NCBI RefSeq assembly: GCF_900177665.1
Contig: NZ_FXAW01000010.1
Span: 110,769-174,768, forward strand
DNA length: 64,000 bases
Reading direction: 5' to 3'
Source of the DNA: Marivirga sericea
GTDB lineage: Bacteria; Bacteroidota; Bacteroidia; Cytophagales; Cyclobacteriaceae
Part shown: in pieces, positions 27,757 to 35,927 of the stretch
Position numbering within the stretch: position 1 is the stretch's first letter
Layout of the letters: each line of letters begins with the position of its first letter
Program-made: the position numbers and the translations under genes
The notes under the pieces: generated by a model
The model's input: only the letters and a program-made list of their open reading frames with translations
Databases searched by the model: none
Told to the model about the DNA's origin: nothing

Positions 27757-29495
27757 TCTGCCATTAGCCTGTAAACAGGGTATCTGTTATGAGATTTTTC
27801 ATAATGCCCCGACCGTTTAAAAATCCAATCTAGTTGAGCATAATTGTTTGAAGCAAAAACAGAGTCGGATTTCTGCTTTTCATAAAATTCCAATTGCTCT
27901 TCCTCTGCCATATTCGCTAAAATTTCTTTGGCTTTTGGTTCAAAAACATAGGCTGAAAAACTTTCTTTCTGCTGCAATATGCTATCGAAAAAATTCCAAT
28001 TAAAGAATGAATCTTGCCCTTCGGGCTCCAAGGTTTCTACCAAATATCTTCTCCCTTTCTGATGGGTATCGATTAAATAGTCACCTTTTCTGAACGTGAT
28101 GTTGTGATTTGAGTTCTTCACTTGGGTGTTGTAGTGCAAATAATGCCCTTCATATGGATTGGAAGCTGTCTTGAAATCTTCGATATGATAAACTTCAACA
28201 TTGATGACAGTATCTTTTTTAAATGCTTCCATTTTGACTCCGTTTGCCTTAAGTCTGTTGATTACCTCATACCAAGCTTGCGAGATAACATAAAAATCAG
28301 GCACTGAAACTGATTTTTCGACTTTATACTCATTATAAAAAGGAACCTCCTTTTCAAAAGTATCAACTCTATGATATTTTAATAAGGGGTTTCCGGTGAG
28401 CTCGCTTTTTGGATCACTAGTTTCATAACCTTCCAGAGTAATCATATCAAATTCGTTTTTATCATTGCTCCAAAGGATAGGTAATGAGTCGGCTTCTATA
28501 ATTTTCTTTCGATCAGCTGTTTTTAATTTTTGAATTTTGCTTCCCTCCTGTGCTGTAACCTCGGATGCAATATTCAAGAAATCGTAAATATTTTCCACTC
28601 GCGTTTTGTAGTCCTTCCACATATGATCTTCTGTCATGAAACCAAATGTTTGAAATAGTGTGGTATAACCTGTAGAATATCGCGGTGCATCCCAAAATTG
28701 AGTCCAGCCATTTTCGGGAGTAATCCCATGTACATTTACATAGACAATCGGATTTCGGCCTTTTGCTTCCATCTTATCAAAAATCATGGGCTCGAACTCC
28801 TCATCAAGATATTTTCCCAATTCGCCACCCAGTTTGTTTTTTTGCGTAGTCAAAACTGTTACTACATGCTGATGGTCCGAACCATTGGTCACGTGAGTAT
28901 CTATAAAAACATCCGGATCCAATCGATGGAAAATCTCTGCGAAAGCAAAAGCATTTTTTGAATCCATTTTGATAAAATCTCTGTTTAAATCATAATTCTG
29001 AGCATTCCCCCTGAAACCATAAGATTTCGGTCCATTTTGATTGGTTCTAGTAGTGCTATTTCGGTTTAGTGCACCTCCAATATTATAAAACGGAATTACA
29101 GCTACAATCACACTATCTAAATGCGGGTATTGAGTAATATTTTGCGCCCAGTTCCTAAGCATCATCATCGAGGCATCTATCCCGTCCGATTCGCCAGGAT
29201 GAATGCCATTATTGATAAATAAGATAGGTTTCTCTGAATTGTCTATCTCATTAAAACTAAAATTCTCGTCTTTATTAAAAACTACTAAGTGCAATGGCTC
29301 CCCACTATCTGTTTTACCCATTTCCCTTATATCAACTTGTGGGAATTTCTGTGCAAGTTTTTTATAAAATTCTATGCCTTCGTGGTAGGTAGCCGTTTCC
29401 GTACCATTCGATTGTTCAAAGGCTGTAATTAAACCTTGAGCATTTGAAAAAAATGAACTAAAAATAAATAGGATGAAAAATATAAAACGCATCAT
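27753..29495 (-). CDS. M14-family zinc carboxypeptidase-like protein
   Basis: Exported metallopeptidase, 580 residues, signal peptide ending near SNAQ (residue 20). The zinc ligands are His99 and Glu102 in NNGIHPGESDG and His201 in IDTHVTNG; the substrate-carboxylate region NRDF and the catalytic glutamate segment GFMTEDHMW are also present. Residues 320-580 form an extra C-terminal region seen in Bacteroidota M14 proteins. Expected to act in the periplasm or outside on peptides; the substrate is unknown. First gene of the operon continuing with a small membrane protein and a DnaJ protein. Confidence 0.9.
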   Translation of the reverse strand: MMRFIFFILFIFSSFFSNAQGLITAFEQSNGTETATYHEGIEFYKKLAQKFPQVDIREMGKTDSGEPLHLVVFNKDENFSFNEIDNSEKPILFINNGIHPGESDGIDASMMMLRNWAQNITQYPHLDSVIVAVIPFYNIGGALNRNSTTRTNQNGPKSYGFRGNAQNYDLNRDFIKMDSKNAFAFAEIFHRLDPDVFIDTHVTNGSDHQHVVTVLTTQKNKLGGELGKYLDEEFEPMIFDKMEAKGRNPIVYVNVHGITPENGWTQFWDAPRYSTGYTTLFQTFGFMTEDHMWKDYKTRVENIYDFLNIASEVTAQEGSKIQKLKTADRKKIIEADSLPILWSNDKNEFDMITLEGYETSDPKSELTGNPLLKYHRVDTFEKEVPFYNEYKVEKSVSVPDFYVISQAWYEVINRLKANGVKMEAFKKDTVINVEVYHIEDFKTASNPYEGHYLHYNTQVKNSNHNITFRKGDYLIDTHQKGRRYLVETLEPEGQDSFFNWNFFDSILQQKESFSAYVFEPKAKEILANMAEEEQLEFYEKQKSDSVFASNNYAQLDWIFKRSGHYEKSHNRYPVYRLMAE

Positions 29496-29569
29496 TTTAA
29501 ATATTTTGAGTTGAATTTTAAAATTGCAAAATCAGAATTGATTATCGATAATGAATCGTAAAACGGAAC

Positions 29570-30811
29570 CTATCTTCTACCACCTTTAATACCCTTCTTC
29601 TTTCTGTTGGCAAAAAATTCTTGTTTTCTTCTCTGCTTTTCTTTTTCAAACTCCTTCTTCTCTGCCGTAGTCATAGGCTTATCTGTTTGTGGAAATGGAT
29701 TATCTTTTACCGTAGGAATCTTCAAATTAATCAACTTTTCAATATCCCTTATGTAATCATTTTCTTGCGGTTCGCATAGCGAAATTGAAACACCTGCTTC
29801 ACCAGCTCTGCCTGATCGTCCAATTCTGTGAACGTAGGTCTCTGCTACATTCGGAATATCATAATTGATAACATACTGCAGCTTATCAATATCTATACCC
29901 CTTGCCGCAATATCAGTTGCTACCAAAACTCGCACTTCCTTTTCTTTGAATTGAGTTAAGGCCTTTTGCCGTTGGTTTTGTGCTTTATCTCCGTGAATGG
30001 CTGCAGCTTTAATATTTTGTTTTTTAAGATCTCTCACGATTCGATCTGCACCATGCTTGGTTCTATCAAAAAGCAAAACCTGGTCCATCTTGGAATCTTT
30101 TAAAATATGTAATAATAAATCTTTTTTGCTGGATTTATTCGTGTAGTAGAGATATTGCTGAATCGTTTGCGCAGTAGAAGAAACAGGGGTTACTGCTATT
30201 TTCTTAGGGTTTCTTAAGATTTTTCTGGAAAGCTCAACAATGGTATCTGGCATAGTTGCTGAGAAAAATAATGAATGCCTTTTTTCAGGCAGCACTGCTA
30301 TCACTTTTCTGATATCGTGAATAAAACCCATATCTAGCATTCTATCCGCTTCGTCCAAAACAAAAAATTGAATATCTTTTAAATTTATGAATCCCTGATT
30401 CATCAAATCTAATAAACGGCCTGGAGTAGCTATTAAAACATCAACTCCATTTCTAATGGCAGCAGTCTGCTTGTTTTGATTTACTCCACCAAAAATTACT
30501 GTGTTTTTGATGGAAGTATACTTCCCGTAAGTAGAAAAACTTTCACCAATTTGGATGGCAAGTTCACGAGTTGGTGTTAAAACAAGAGCCTTTATTTTTT
30601 TCGTAGTTGAATTACTGTTTTCAAGATGCTGCAAAATAGGAATTGCGAAAGCCGCTGTCTTCCCTGTTCCAGTTTGAGCACTTGCCATTATATCATTCTT
30701 TTCCAAAAGCAAAGGAATAGCTTGCTCTTGTATAGATGTTGGCTCTGAATAATTTTCTTCTTTTAATGCTCTTAAAATAGGAGCAATTATATTTAGTTGT
30801 TCAAATCGCAT
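29570..30811 (-). CDS. rhlE: DEAD-box RNA helicase, RhlE-type
   Basis: ATP-dependent RNA helicase of 413 residues. The Q motif (YSEPTSIQEQAIP), motif I QTGTGKT (46-52), Ia PTRELA, Ib TPGR, DEAD (153-156), SAT (184-186), IV/V region TDIAARGID and motif VI HRIGRSGRAG are all intact. The short basic tail (EKEKQRRKQEFFANRKKKGIKGGRR) is typical of RhlE proteins implicated in ribosome assembly or mRNA turnover at low temperature. Lone gene with a TAnnTTTG box upstream and an unusually long, gene-free upstream region of about 220 bp. Confidence 0.93.
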   Translation of the reverse strand: MRFEQLNIIAPILRALKEENYSEPTSIQEQAIPLLLEKNDIMASAQTGTGKTAAFAIPILQHLENSNSTTKKIKALVLTPTRELAIQIGESFSTYGKYTSIKNTVIFGGVNQNKQTAAIRNGVDVLIATPGRLLDLMNQGFINLKDIQFFVLDEADRMLDMGFIHDIRKVIAVLPEKRHSLFFSATMPDTIVELSRKILRNPKKIAVTPVSSTAQTIQQYLYYTNKSSKKDLLLHILKDSKMDQVLLFDRTKHGADRIVRDLKKQNIKAAAIHGDKAQNQRQKALTQFKEKEVRVLVATDIAARGIDIDKLQYVINYDIPNVAETYVHRIGRSGRAGEAGVSISLCEPQENDYIRDIEKLINLKIPTVKDNPFPQTDKPMTTAEKKEFEKEKQRRKQEFFANRKKKGIKGGRR

Positions 30812-30879
30812 AGTTAGGATTTATTTGTTCCTATCAACGACTGAACGAAAAGGAACTCTAGATGTGAAATAATGAAAAT

Positions 30880-30887
30880 CAAAGGTA
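30880..30887 (-). promoter_or_regulatory. -7 box (TACCTTTG) upstream of the DEAD-box helicase
   Basis: CAAAGGTA on the + strand reads TACCTTTG on the minus strand and fits TAnnTTTG. It would give a leader of about 65 nt before the helicase start. The -33 element is not clear. Confidence 0.4.
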
Positions 30888-31033
30888 GTCAAATAGCATT
30901 GATTACTAGTGCACGTGCCTGTATAAATTTCAAATTTCAAAATACGTGATGCGAAAGTGTTTCCTTTTATTTCGTTTAGGCCATCATAGCTAACTATTCT
31001 ATGTGCAAATTTATGATGGTTGTGATCGGTTTT

Positions 31034-32842
31034 CTAATTTACAAAATCGCCTCTAAGAGTACGAAATCTTTTTCTCGCCTCTGCAACGAAAATACTGCCT
31101 GGATACTCTGAAAGCAATTGCTGATAATATTCTTTAGCTTTTCCAGTATCTTTAATGAGCTCTTCGTAGATGTTGGCCATCTCAAAGAGAGCATCATCCG
31201 TTAAAATGTCATAAGGCATGTCAAATACTATTCTGTGCAATAATTCAATTGCATCAAAATAAGCTCCGGTTTCTTTTTCTCTTCTTGCTTTTAACCAGAT
31301 GAGCTCATCTAGAATTGGATGTTCACTATATTCAATTATTAAACTATCCAGCGTTTTTTGAGCTTTACTGTATTTATTTTGGTATAACATCAAGTCTACT
31401 TCAGCATAGGCGCGAAGCGCCTTTTGCGTACTATCCAGAATGGTGTTATTTTTAATTAATAAACTTAAATCCATGGCATCATTTGCAATTTCTCGTCTAG
31501 TGGCATTTTTTAGTATATCGAGATGCTCTTGTGCTAGTTCAAACTCTCCTTTGTAAAATGAAAGCTTTGCATTCTTCAGTTTTGCAATTTCTCCTATGTT
31601 TTCGTTTTTATGACTTTTTTCTACCTGATAATACAATAGAACTGATTCCCAAGGTTGCTCGGTTATAACATATATATCTCCCAAATTTAATTTTGCCTCG
31701 GCCACTATCATTTCATCTGCATTGGGAAAGTCAATTACCTCTTTGAGCATATCAATTGCTTTCTGTTGCTCGTCCAAGTATAATGCATGAAGTAGTGCTT
31801 GCTGGCGATAAGCGGCTAAAGTATAATGGGAGAGTCCTATCTCCTCGATCAAATTTTCATATGAGGATACTAAATTCCTTATAGCTACCGTATCGATAGG
31901 AAAATCATTCTTAACACGTATTTCTTGTGTTTTTATCATTAGTTGTTTTGCTTTTATGTAGTTTCTTGAATTTGAAAAGTTATCTACTACATAGGCAAAG
32001 ATCATTTCTGCTGTCTCATAATTCTCATTTTCAAAAGCTAACTCTCCTATTTCTAAACTATTTTGTCCTTCGAGCTTATTTCTCTTGTCAATTGCTCGCG
32101 CCTGAATAAAAGCACCATAAAAATTTTCCAATTGTATATTAGCCCATATCAAAAGATCAGCATACATATCTTGATCGCTATTTTTCTGCAGATTTTCCAT
32201 AAGCATTTCTACAAAAGCTTGCAGTTCTTGGTCCTCAGTTAAAGACATCTGTAGCATATTTTTGACATATCGCAAATTTCCAGGTCTTTCTATGGCATAT
32301 TTTAAGTACTCATCAACCATTTTATCCTTCTGATTGGTGTATCTGTACAAAGTAGCAAGTTGAATAGCAAATGCATTCGGATCCCTCATAATATCTCTAG
32401 CAGATAAATATAGCCTTTCAGCATATGCTCGATGCTGTTTATTTATAAAATATTGAGCCGCTGAGCGCAGATTACCGAGATTTTGTAAGACTTGATTTTC
32501 GATTTGATTGTACGCCCTCTCAGCCTTTGTACTATCATTAATGGTAATATAGAAATCTACAAAATCTACTTGATAACTAATATTGCTAGGGAATATCCGA
32601 TTAATACTTTTTAGATATTTCTCTGCTTCTTTATTGTATTGTTTTGTATAAAGAATTTCAAGGTAGTTATTGTGAATAAATGAAATATTTTGTGGTGCTT
32701 CTGCTAATTCACGATAAATAGATATTGCCTTTTCATATTCACCTTCCTGGTAATAAGCACCAGCCAGCCCTATTTTCTGATTAGCCTGGCTATAAGAAAA
32801 AAAAGAGGTTAATATTAAAAAGGTAAATAAGAAATATCTCAT
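31034..32842 (-). CDS. Tetratricopeptide-repeat periplasmic protein
   Basis: ATG 32842 is preferred to the upstream one at 32881 because it begins a clean signal peptide (MRYFLFTFLILTSFFSYSQ). The mature protein is about 580 residues of helix-turn-helix repeats (AGAYYQEGEYEKAISIYREL; AFENENYETAEMIFAYV; GDIYVITEQPWESVLLYYQ; IYEELIKDTGKAKEYYQQLL). The C-terminal repeats have the YPGSIFVAEARKRFR pattern found in outer-membrane assembly (BamD/YbgF-like) proteins, so a scaffold role in the envelope is plausible, not proven. Its promoter lies in, or overlaps, the AT-rich gap that I propose as the replication origin. Confidence 0.85.
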   Translation of the reverse strand: MRYFLFTFLILTSFFSYSQANQKIGLAGAYYQEGEYEKAISIYRELAEAPQNISFIHNNYLEILYTKQYNKEAEKYLKSINRIFPSNISYQVDFVDFYITINDSTKAERAYNQIENQVLQNLGNLRSAAQYFINKQHRAYAERLYLSARDIMRDPNAFAIQLATLYRYTNQKDKMVDEYLKYAIERPGNLRYVKNMLQMSLTEDQELQAFVEMLMENLQKNSDQDMYADLLIWANIQLENFYGAFIQARAIDKRNKLEGQNSLEIGELAFENENYETAEMIFAYVVDNFSNSRNYIKAKQLMIKTQEIRVKNDFPIDTVAIRNLVSSYENLIEEIGLSHYTLAAYRQQALLHALYLDEQQKAIDMLKEVIDFPNADEMIVAEAKLNLGDIYVITEQPWESVLLYYQVEKSHKNENIGEIAKLKNAKLSFYKGEFELAQEHLDILKNATRREIANDAMDLSLLIKNNTILDSTQKALRAYAEVDLMLYQNKYSKAQKTLDSLIIEYSEHPILDELIWLKARREKETGAYFDAIELLHRIVFDMPYDILTDDALFEMANIYEELIKDTGKAKEYYQQLLSEYPGSIFVAEARKRFRTLRGDFVN

Positions 32843-32867
32843 TTGTAAATTCTTTAAGTCAGTGTGT

Positions 32868-32876
32868 TTTTCCACA
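32868..32876 (+). promoter_or_regulatory. DnaA-box match TTTTCCACA
   Basis: Fits the loose consensus TTWTNCACA. It overlaps the region just upstream of the TPR gene start and forms the left edge of the candidate origin. Confidence 0.4.
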
Positions 32877-33193
32877 CACATAATATTATATTATTTAAGT
32901 ATATATAAATTATTATCTATTGTTAAGGCTGTTGATATGTTGATAAATGTACAATTTATGGAAATAGTTTCCTATCTGATGATATATTGTCTATAACTAT
33001 TATACTTATTAACTTCTATTGTGTTGATTGATAATTAATTAACATTTTGCATATTGTTTGTGCATAAGCCTTAGGCTTTACTAGTGGATTAAATTGGTGT
33101 GGATTAAATTGTAGACAGTTTCAACTTTTGTCAAGTTATGCTCACATTCTGTGTTCTTCATATTGTTTTCTGTCTGACACTGTTAATGGATGT

Positions 33194-35044
33194 TTATAAA
33201 TCCTCTGTTTCTTCACCACTATCCACTTCGTTATCCACACTAAAATCAAAGTTTTTGTCTATAACCTCCCAATTCGATTTTACTGTTATCACTTCTTGGA
33301 AGTATATATATTCTTCGGCTTTTTTCAATGCTATTGGATTGCCAGCATCCCAAACTGTATTGCTATTGGTATCTTTTAGAAGCCGTAGGCGGTAATCGCC
33401 AGGGTCTACATAGTTGAAGGTGAATTCTGCTTGATTAATTAATGTGTCAATTACTTTATAGTTTTTATCAAGTAATTCAACCACAAATGGGAAATCTGCT
33501 GCGATAACTTCGCCTTTAATGATTCCATAATCTTCAGCGTTTTTGAAGTTAAACTCAACAGTTGTTGCATGGGTGGAATCTTGTTCCACTCCTACAAAAG
33601 CCCCTTCGCCAATAAATAGTTTTAATTTGGTACTGCCTGTTGATCCGGTATTGGTCGATCTTGCTGCTCGCCCATCCGAGGGAATATCAGTTGGGTTATC
33701 TGTCTTGTTCAATGTTTCGGTTGAATCTGTGGGTGATTGCTCTTTTGAGTCCGCTGAGGGCGGAATAGAGTCGATATTCAAGGTTTTGCGAAGTTCTTTC
33801 AAACTATCGATTTCCTGTTCGATCTGTTGTTGTTCTAATCTTGTCTTGAGTGTTATGGTTTTTCGGTTGGCTGTAATTGCGATTTGTTCTTTTGTGAATT
33901 GAAATATAGGGATTGTATCTATTCGAAGTTGGATTGAATCGTAGTTGATATGGGCTACTGGTTTAGAAAATGTCAGCTTGAAAAGCTGAGGTCCTGATAT
34001 AATCTTGTTTGATGGTTTGCTTACGATTTTGATGCTGTCATTAGTAATTCTACTTTCTCTCAGTTTCACAAATACTGAATCTGTTCTAGTCGTGCCTATG
34101 GAATCGGAGACGGTTACCATTAGTAGGAGCGAATCTGTTTGATAACCGAGGTTAGGAAAATTGTCTTTGTATACCTTTATGTTTTTGGATTGTTCGATGT
34201 CGTTTGCGTATATATATTGATTGGAGTCATTAGGGTTAAGTATATTGTAGGATTTTAATCCCTTATTGTATTGTATAGTAAAGTCCTTTCCAACAGGACT
34301 AAATTTCTTTAACTTTAATGTGTCTTCATTTCTGTTGTAAGTGTTAAGATCTATTGTGCCTATGCTGTCATATAACTGAACTGTTTCTGAATGAAAGCCA
34401 AATGCTTCTGAAGAGGGATCGTTTATTAAATTGTTATTGGCATCTTGGAATGTGTAAATTTTATATGTTCCGGCCTTTATATTTTGCATTTTGTAATGCC
34501 CATTTTCATCTGTAGTAGTGAAGTAGGTGGGCTTACCTTGTCTTAGATTGGCGGTATCATAGTTATTTGAATAAAGACCCACGAGAAAGCCTTTTTGTGG
34601 GGCGGTATTTTTTAGGTCGGTTACATTACCTTCTACATAAAGTGAGTCGAGGAATGGGCCAGTGCTAAAAGCAATGGTAGGATTTTCCCAGAGGTTTCCT
34701 TCCGTAATATCTTTGAGCGCACTGCGAAAATTGAAAGTATAAGTAGTAGAGTCTTTCAGTGGTTCCTCCAGCGTAATAATTAATTCTTGTTTTTTTAATT
34801 CGGATTCGAACTTAATGTCTTCTCTTGGAGTGATGATTAGTTCGTTTTGTAGCTGATCAAGTTTCATCCATTCATTGAAAAACAAGGTGATTTCTTTTCC
34901 ATTGAAATTTATGGATTGATCTTTCGGATTAGATTCGTAGAGTACAGGCGCCTTCTGATCTTTTTCACCTCCTGTTGGGCTCTGGACAGTGGCACAGGCA
35001 TAAATAATTATGATAATTGATAAGGACGTTAGCTTTTTAATCAT
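33194..35044 (-). CDS. Ig-like (Big_5) lipoprotein
   Basis: Envelope lipoprotein of 616 residues; lipobox IYAC with Cys17 followed by the family hallmark SPTGGEKDQKAPVL. An N-terminal Big_5-type Ig domain (VLYESNPKDQSINF, LIITPREDIKF) is followed by carboxypeptidase-regulatory-like strands (YKMQNIKAGTYKIYTFQDAN). A low-complexity Ser/Thr/Asp linker (about 440-485) and a C-terminal repeat of the same type complete it. Common in Bacteroidota, function unknown. Its last codons contain a perfect DnaA box. The start overlaps the stop of the upstream methyltransferase gene as ATGA (35041-35044), so the two are co-translated. Confidence 0.87.
   Translation of the reverse strand: MIKKLTSLSIIIIIYACATVQSPTGGEKDQKAPVLYESNPKDQSINFNGKEITLFFNEWMKLDQLQNELIITPREDIKFESELKKQELIITLEEPLKDSTTYTFNFRSALKDITEGNLWENPTIAFSTGPFLDSLYVEGNVTDLKNTAPQKGFLVGLYSNNYDTANLRQGKPTYFTTTDENGHYKMQNIKAGTYKIYTFQDANNNLINDPSSEAFGFHSETVQLYDSIGTIDLNTYNRNEDTLKLKKFSPVGKDFTIQYNKGLKSYNILNPNDSNQYIYANDIEQSKNIKVYKDNFPNLGYQTDSLLLMVTVSDSIGTTRTDSVFVKLRESRITNDSIKIVSKPSNKIISGPQLFKLTFSKPVAHINYDSIQLRIDTIPIFQFTKEQIAITANRKTITLKTRLEQQQIEQEIDSLKELRKTLNIDSIPPSADSKEQSPTDSTETLNKTDNPTDIPSDGRAARSTNTGSTGSTKLKLFIGEGAFVGVEQDSTHATTVEFNFKNAEDYGIIKGEVIAADFPFVVELLDKNYKVIDTLINQAEFTFNYVDPGDYRLRLLKDTNSNTVWDAGNPIALKKAEEYIYFQEVITVKSNWEVIDKNFDFSVDNEVDSGEETEDL
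33231..33239 (+). promoter_or_regulatory. Perfect DnaA box TTATCCACA
   Basis: Exact E. coli-type DnaA box, located within the final codons of the Ig-like lipoprotein gene and preceded by a degenerate copy (CTATCCACT, 33220-33228 region). It forms the right edge of the candidate origin. Confidence 0.5.
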
Positions 35045-35925
35045 TTTTTGATAATGTAGATTAGGCTCGAGTAATTATTTTCGTTAGAATCTGCGTAACT
35101 ATTTGATTTATAACCAGTTATAAGTGATTTGAGGTACTGATTTTTACCAGTTTGGTATTTGTTGCTAAGCAGGCTGATATAGTATGCATCTAGTTTCATG
35201 GGGTATACGCGCTTGATCTTCAGGCCATGTTTGAGCATTAATGTGTTCATAGTATCTTTGCTGAAATGATAGAGGTGTCGAGGTACATCGTAAGCAGCCC
35301 AGTTCTCCTGGAACACGTCTTGTTCATAACTCTCTATATTGGGCACTGCTATAATGATCTTTCCCTTTTCTTTAAGAAGTGTTTTCAGGATTTTGATGGT
35401 ATCATTTATATGGTGAACATGTTCTAGTACATGCCATAAGGTGATGATGTCAAACTTTTTATTTTTTAAATTTAGTTGATCGAGATGTGCTTCGACCGTT
35501 GTTTTGGTTTGTGCTATTGATCGTGCTTTGTCATTTGGTTCGAGGCCATAGGTTTTCCACCCATTTTCCTTCATGGTATTTAGAAAGTATCCGGTTCCGC
35601 AGCCATAGTCTAGTAATCGTCCTTTTTTATCTTTAGCTATTGTATTGATCAGTTTCCTTTTTGAAGCTAAAGCGTAAGTTCGTGCTAATTTATATAGATA
35701 GCCTATGGGTGAATTTGCTTGATCCGAATGTGATATATAATCATCAGATTGGTAGTATTTTGCAATTTCTGTCTCACTTGGTCTGGGATTCGTAAATTGA
35801 AAATTGCAATTGTCACAGATCATGATATTAAAGCTTTCGTGACTGACGGAATGATCTTTGACAACTTTGTGGTTTGTAAGATTCGAAGCACTACAAACGG
35901 GGCACTCGCTAAGTTTTTCGTACAT
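35041..35925 (-). CDS. Class I SAM-dependent methyltransferase with N-terminal zinc ribbon
   Basis: 294 residues. A Cys4 zinc ribbon (Cys8, Cys11, Cys37, Cys40) precedes a Rossmann methyltransferase core with SAM motif LLDYGCGTG (104-112) and the post-motif segments TLWHVLEHV and GKIIIAVPN. The architecture is that of the Methyltransf_23-type proteins found in glycan and quinone pathways; the substrate is not deducible. Operon: it ends in an ATGA overlap with the Ig-like lipoprotein gene, and its start is 2 bp from the end of mnmG. Confidence 0.87.
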   Translation of the reverse strand: MYEKLSECPVCSASNLTNHKVVKDHSVSHESFNIMICDNCNFQFTNPRPSETEIAKYYQSDDYISHSDQANSPIGYLYKLARTYALASKRKLINTIAKDKKGRLLDYGCGTGYFLNTMKENGWKTYGLEPNDKARSIAQTKTTVEAHLDQLNLKNKKFDIITLWHVLEHVHHINDTIKILKTLLKEKGKIIIAVPNIESYEQDVFQENWAAYDVPRHLYHFSKDTMNTLMLKHGLKIKRVYPMKLDAYYISLLSNKYQTGKNQYLKSLITGYKSNSYADSNENNYSSLIYIIKK

Positions 35926-35927
35926 AT

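Larger units (their letters stand above)
32843..33240. other. Candidate replication origin (oriC): AT-rich gap with DnaA-box-like sites
   Basis: A 350 bp gene-free gap, extremely AT-rich over 32881-33060, lies between the TPR gene and an Ig-like lipoprotein gene. A DnaA-box consensus match (TTTTCCACA, 32868-32876) and a perfect box (TTATCCACA, 33231-33239, inside the next gene's end) bracket it. One-mismatch forms TGTTGATAA (32938-32946, back-to-back with TGTTGATA at 32930) and TGTGGATTA (33098-33106) lie between. There is also a direct repeat GTGGATTAAATTG (33084-33096 and 33099-33111) and a hairpin AAGCC/GGCTT (33066-33078). mnmG (classically origin-linked) and parS sites are 3-5 kb away. 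Alternative: simply an AT-rich promoter region. I could not compute GC skew. Confidence 0.5.
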
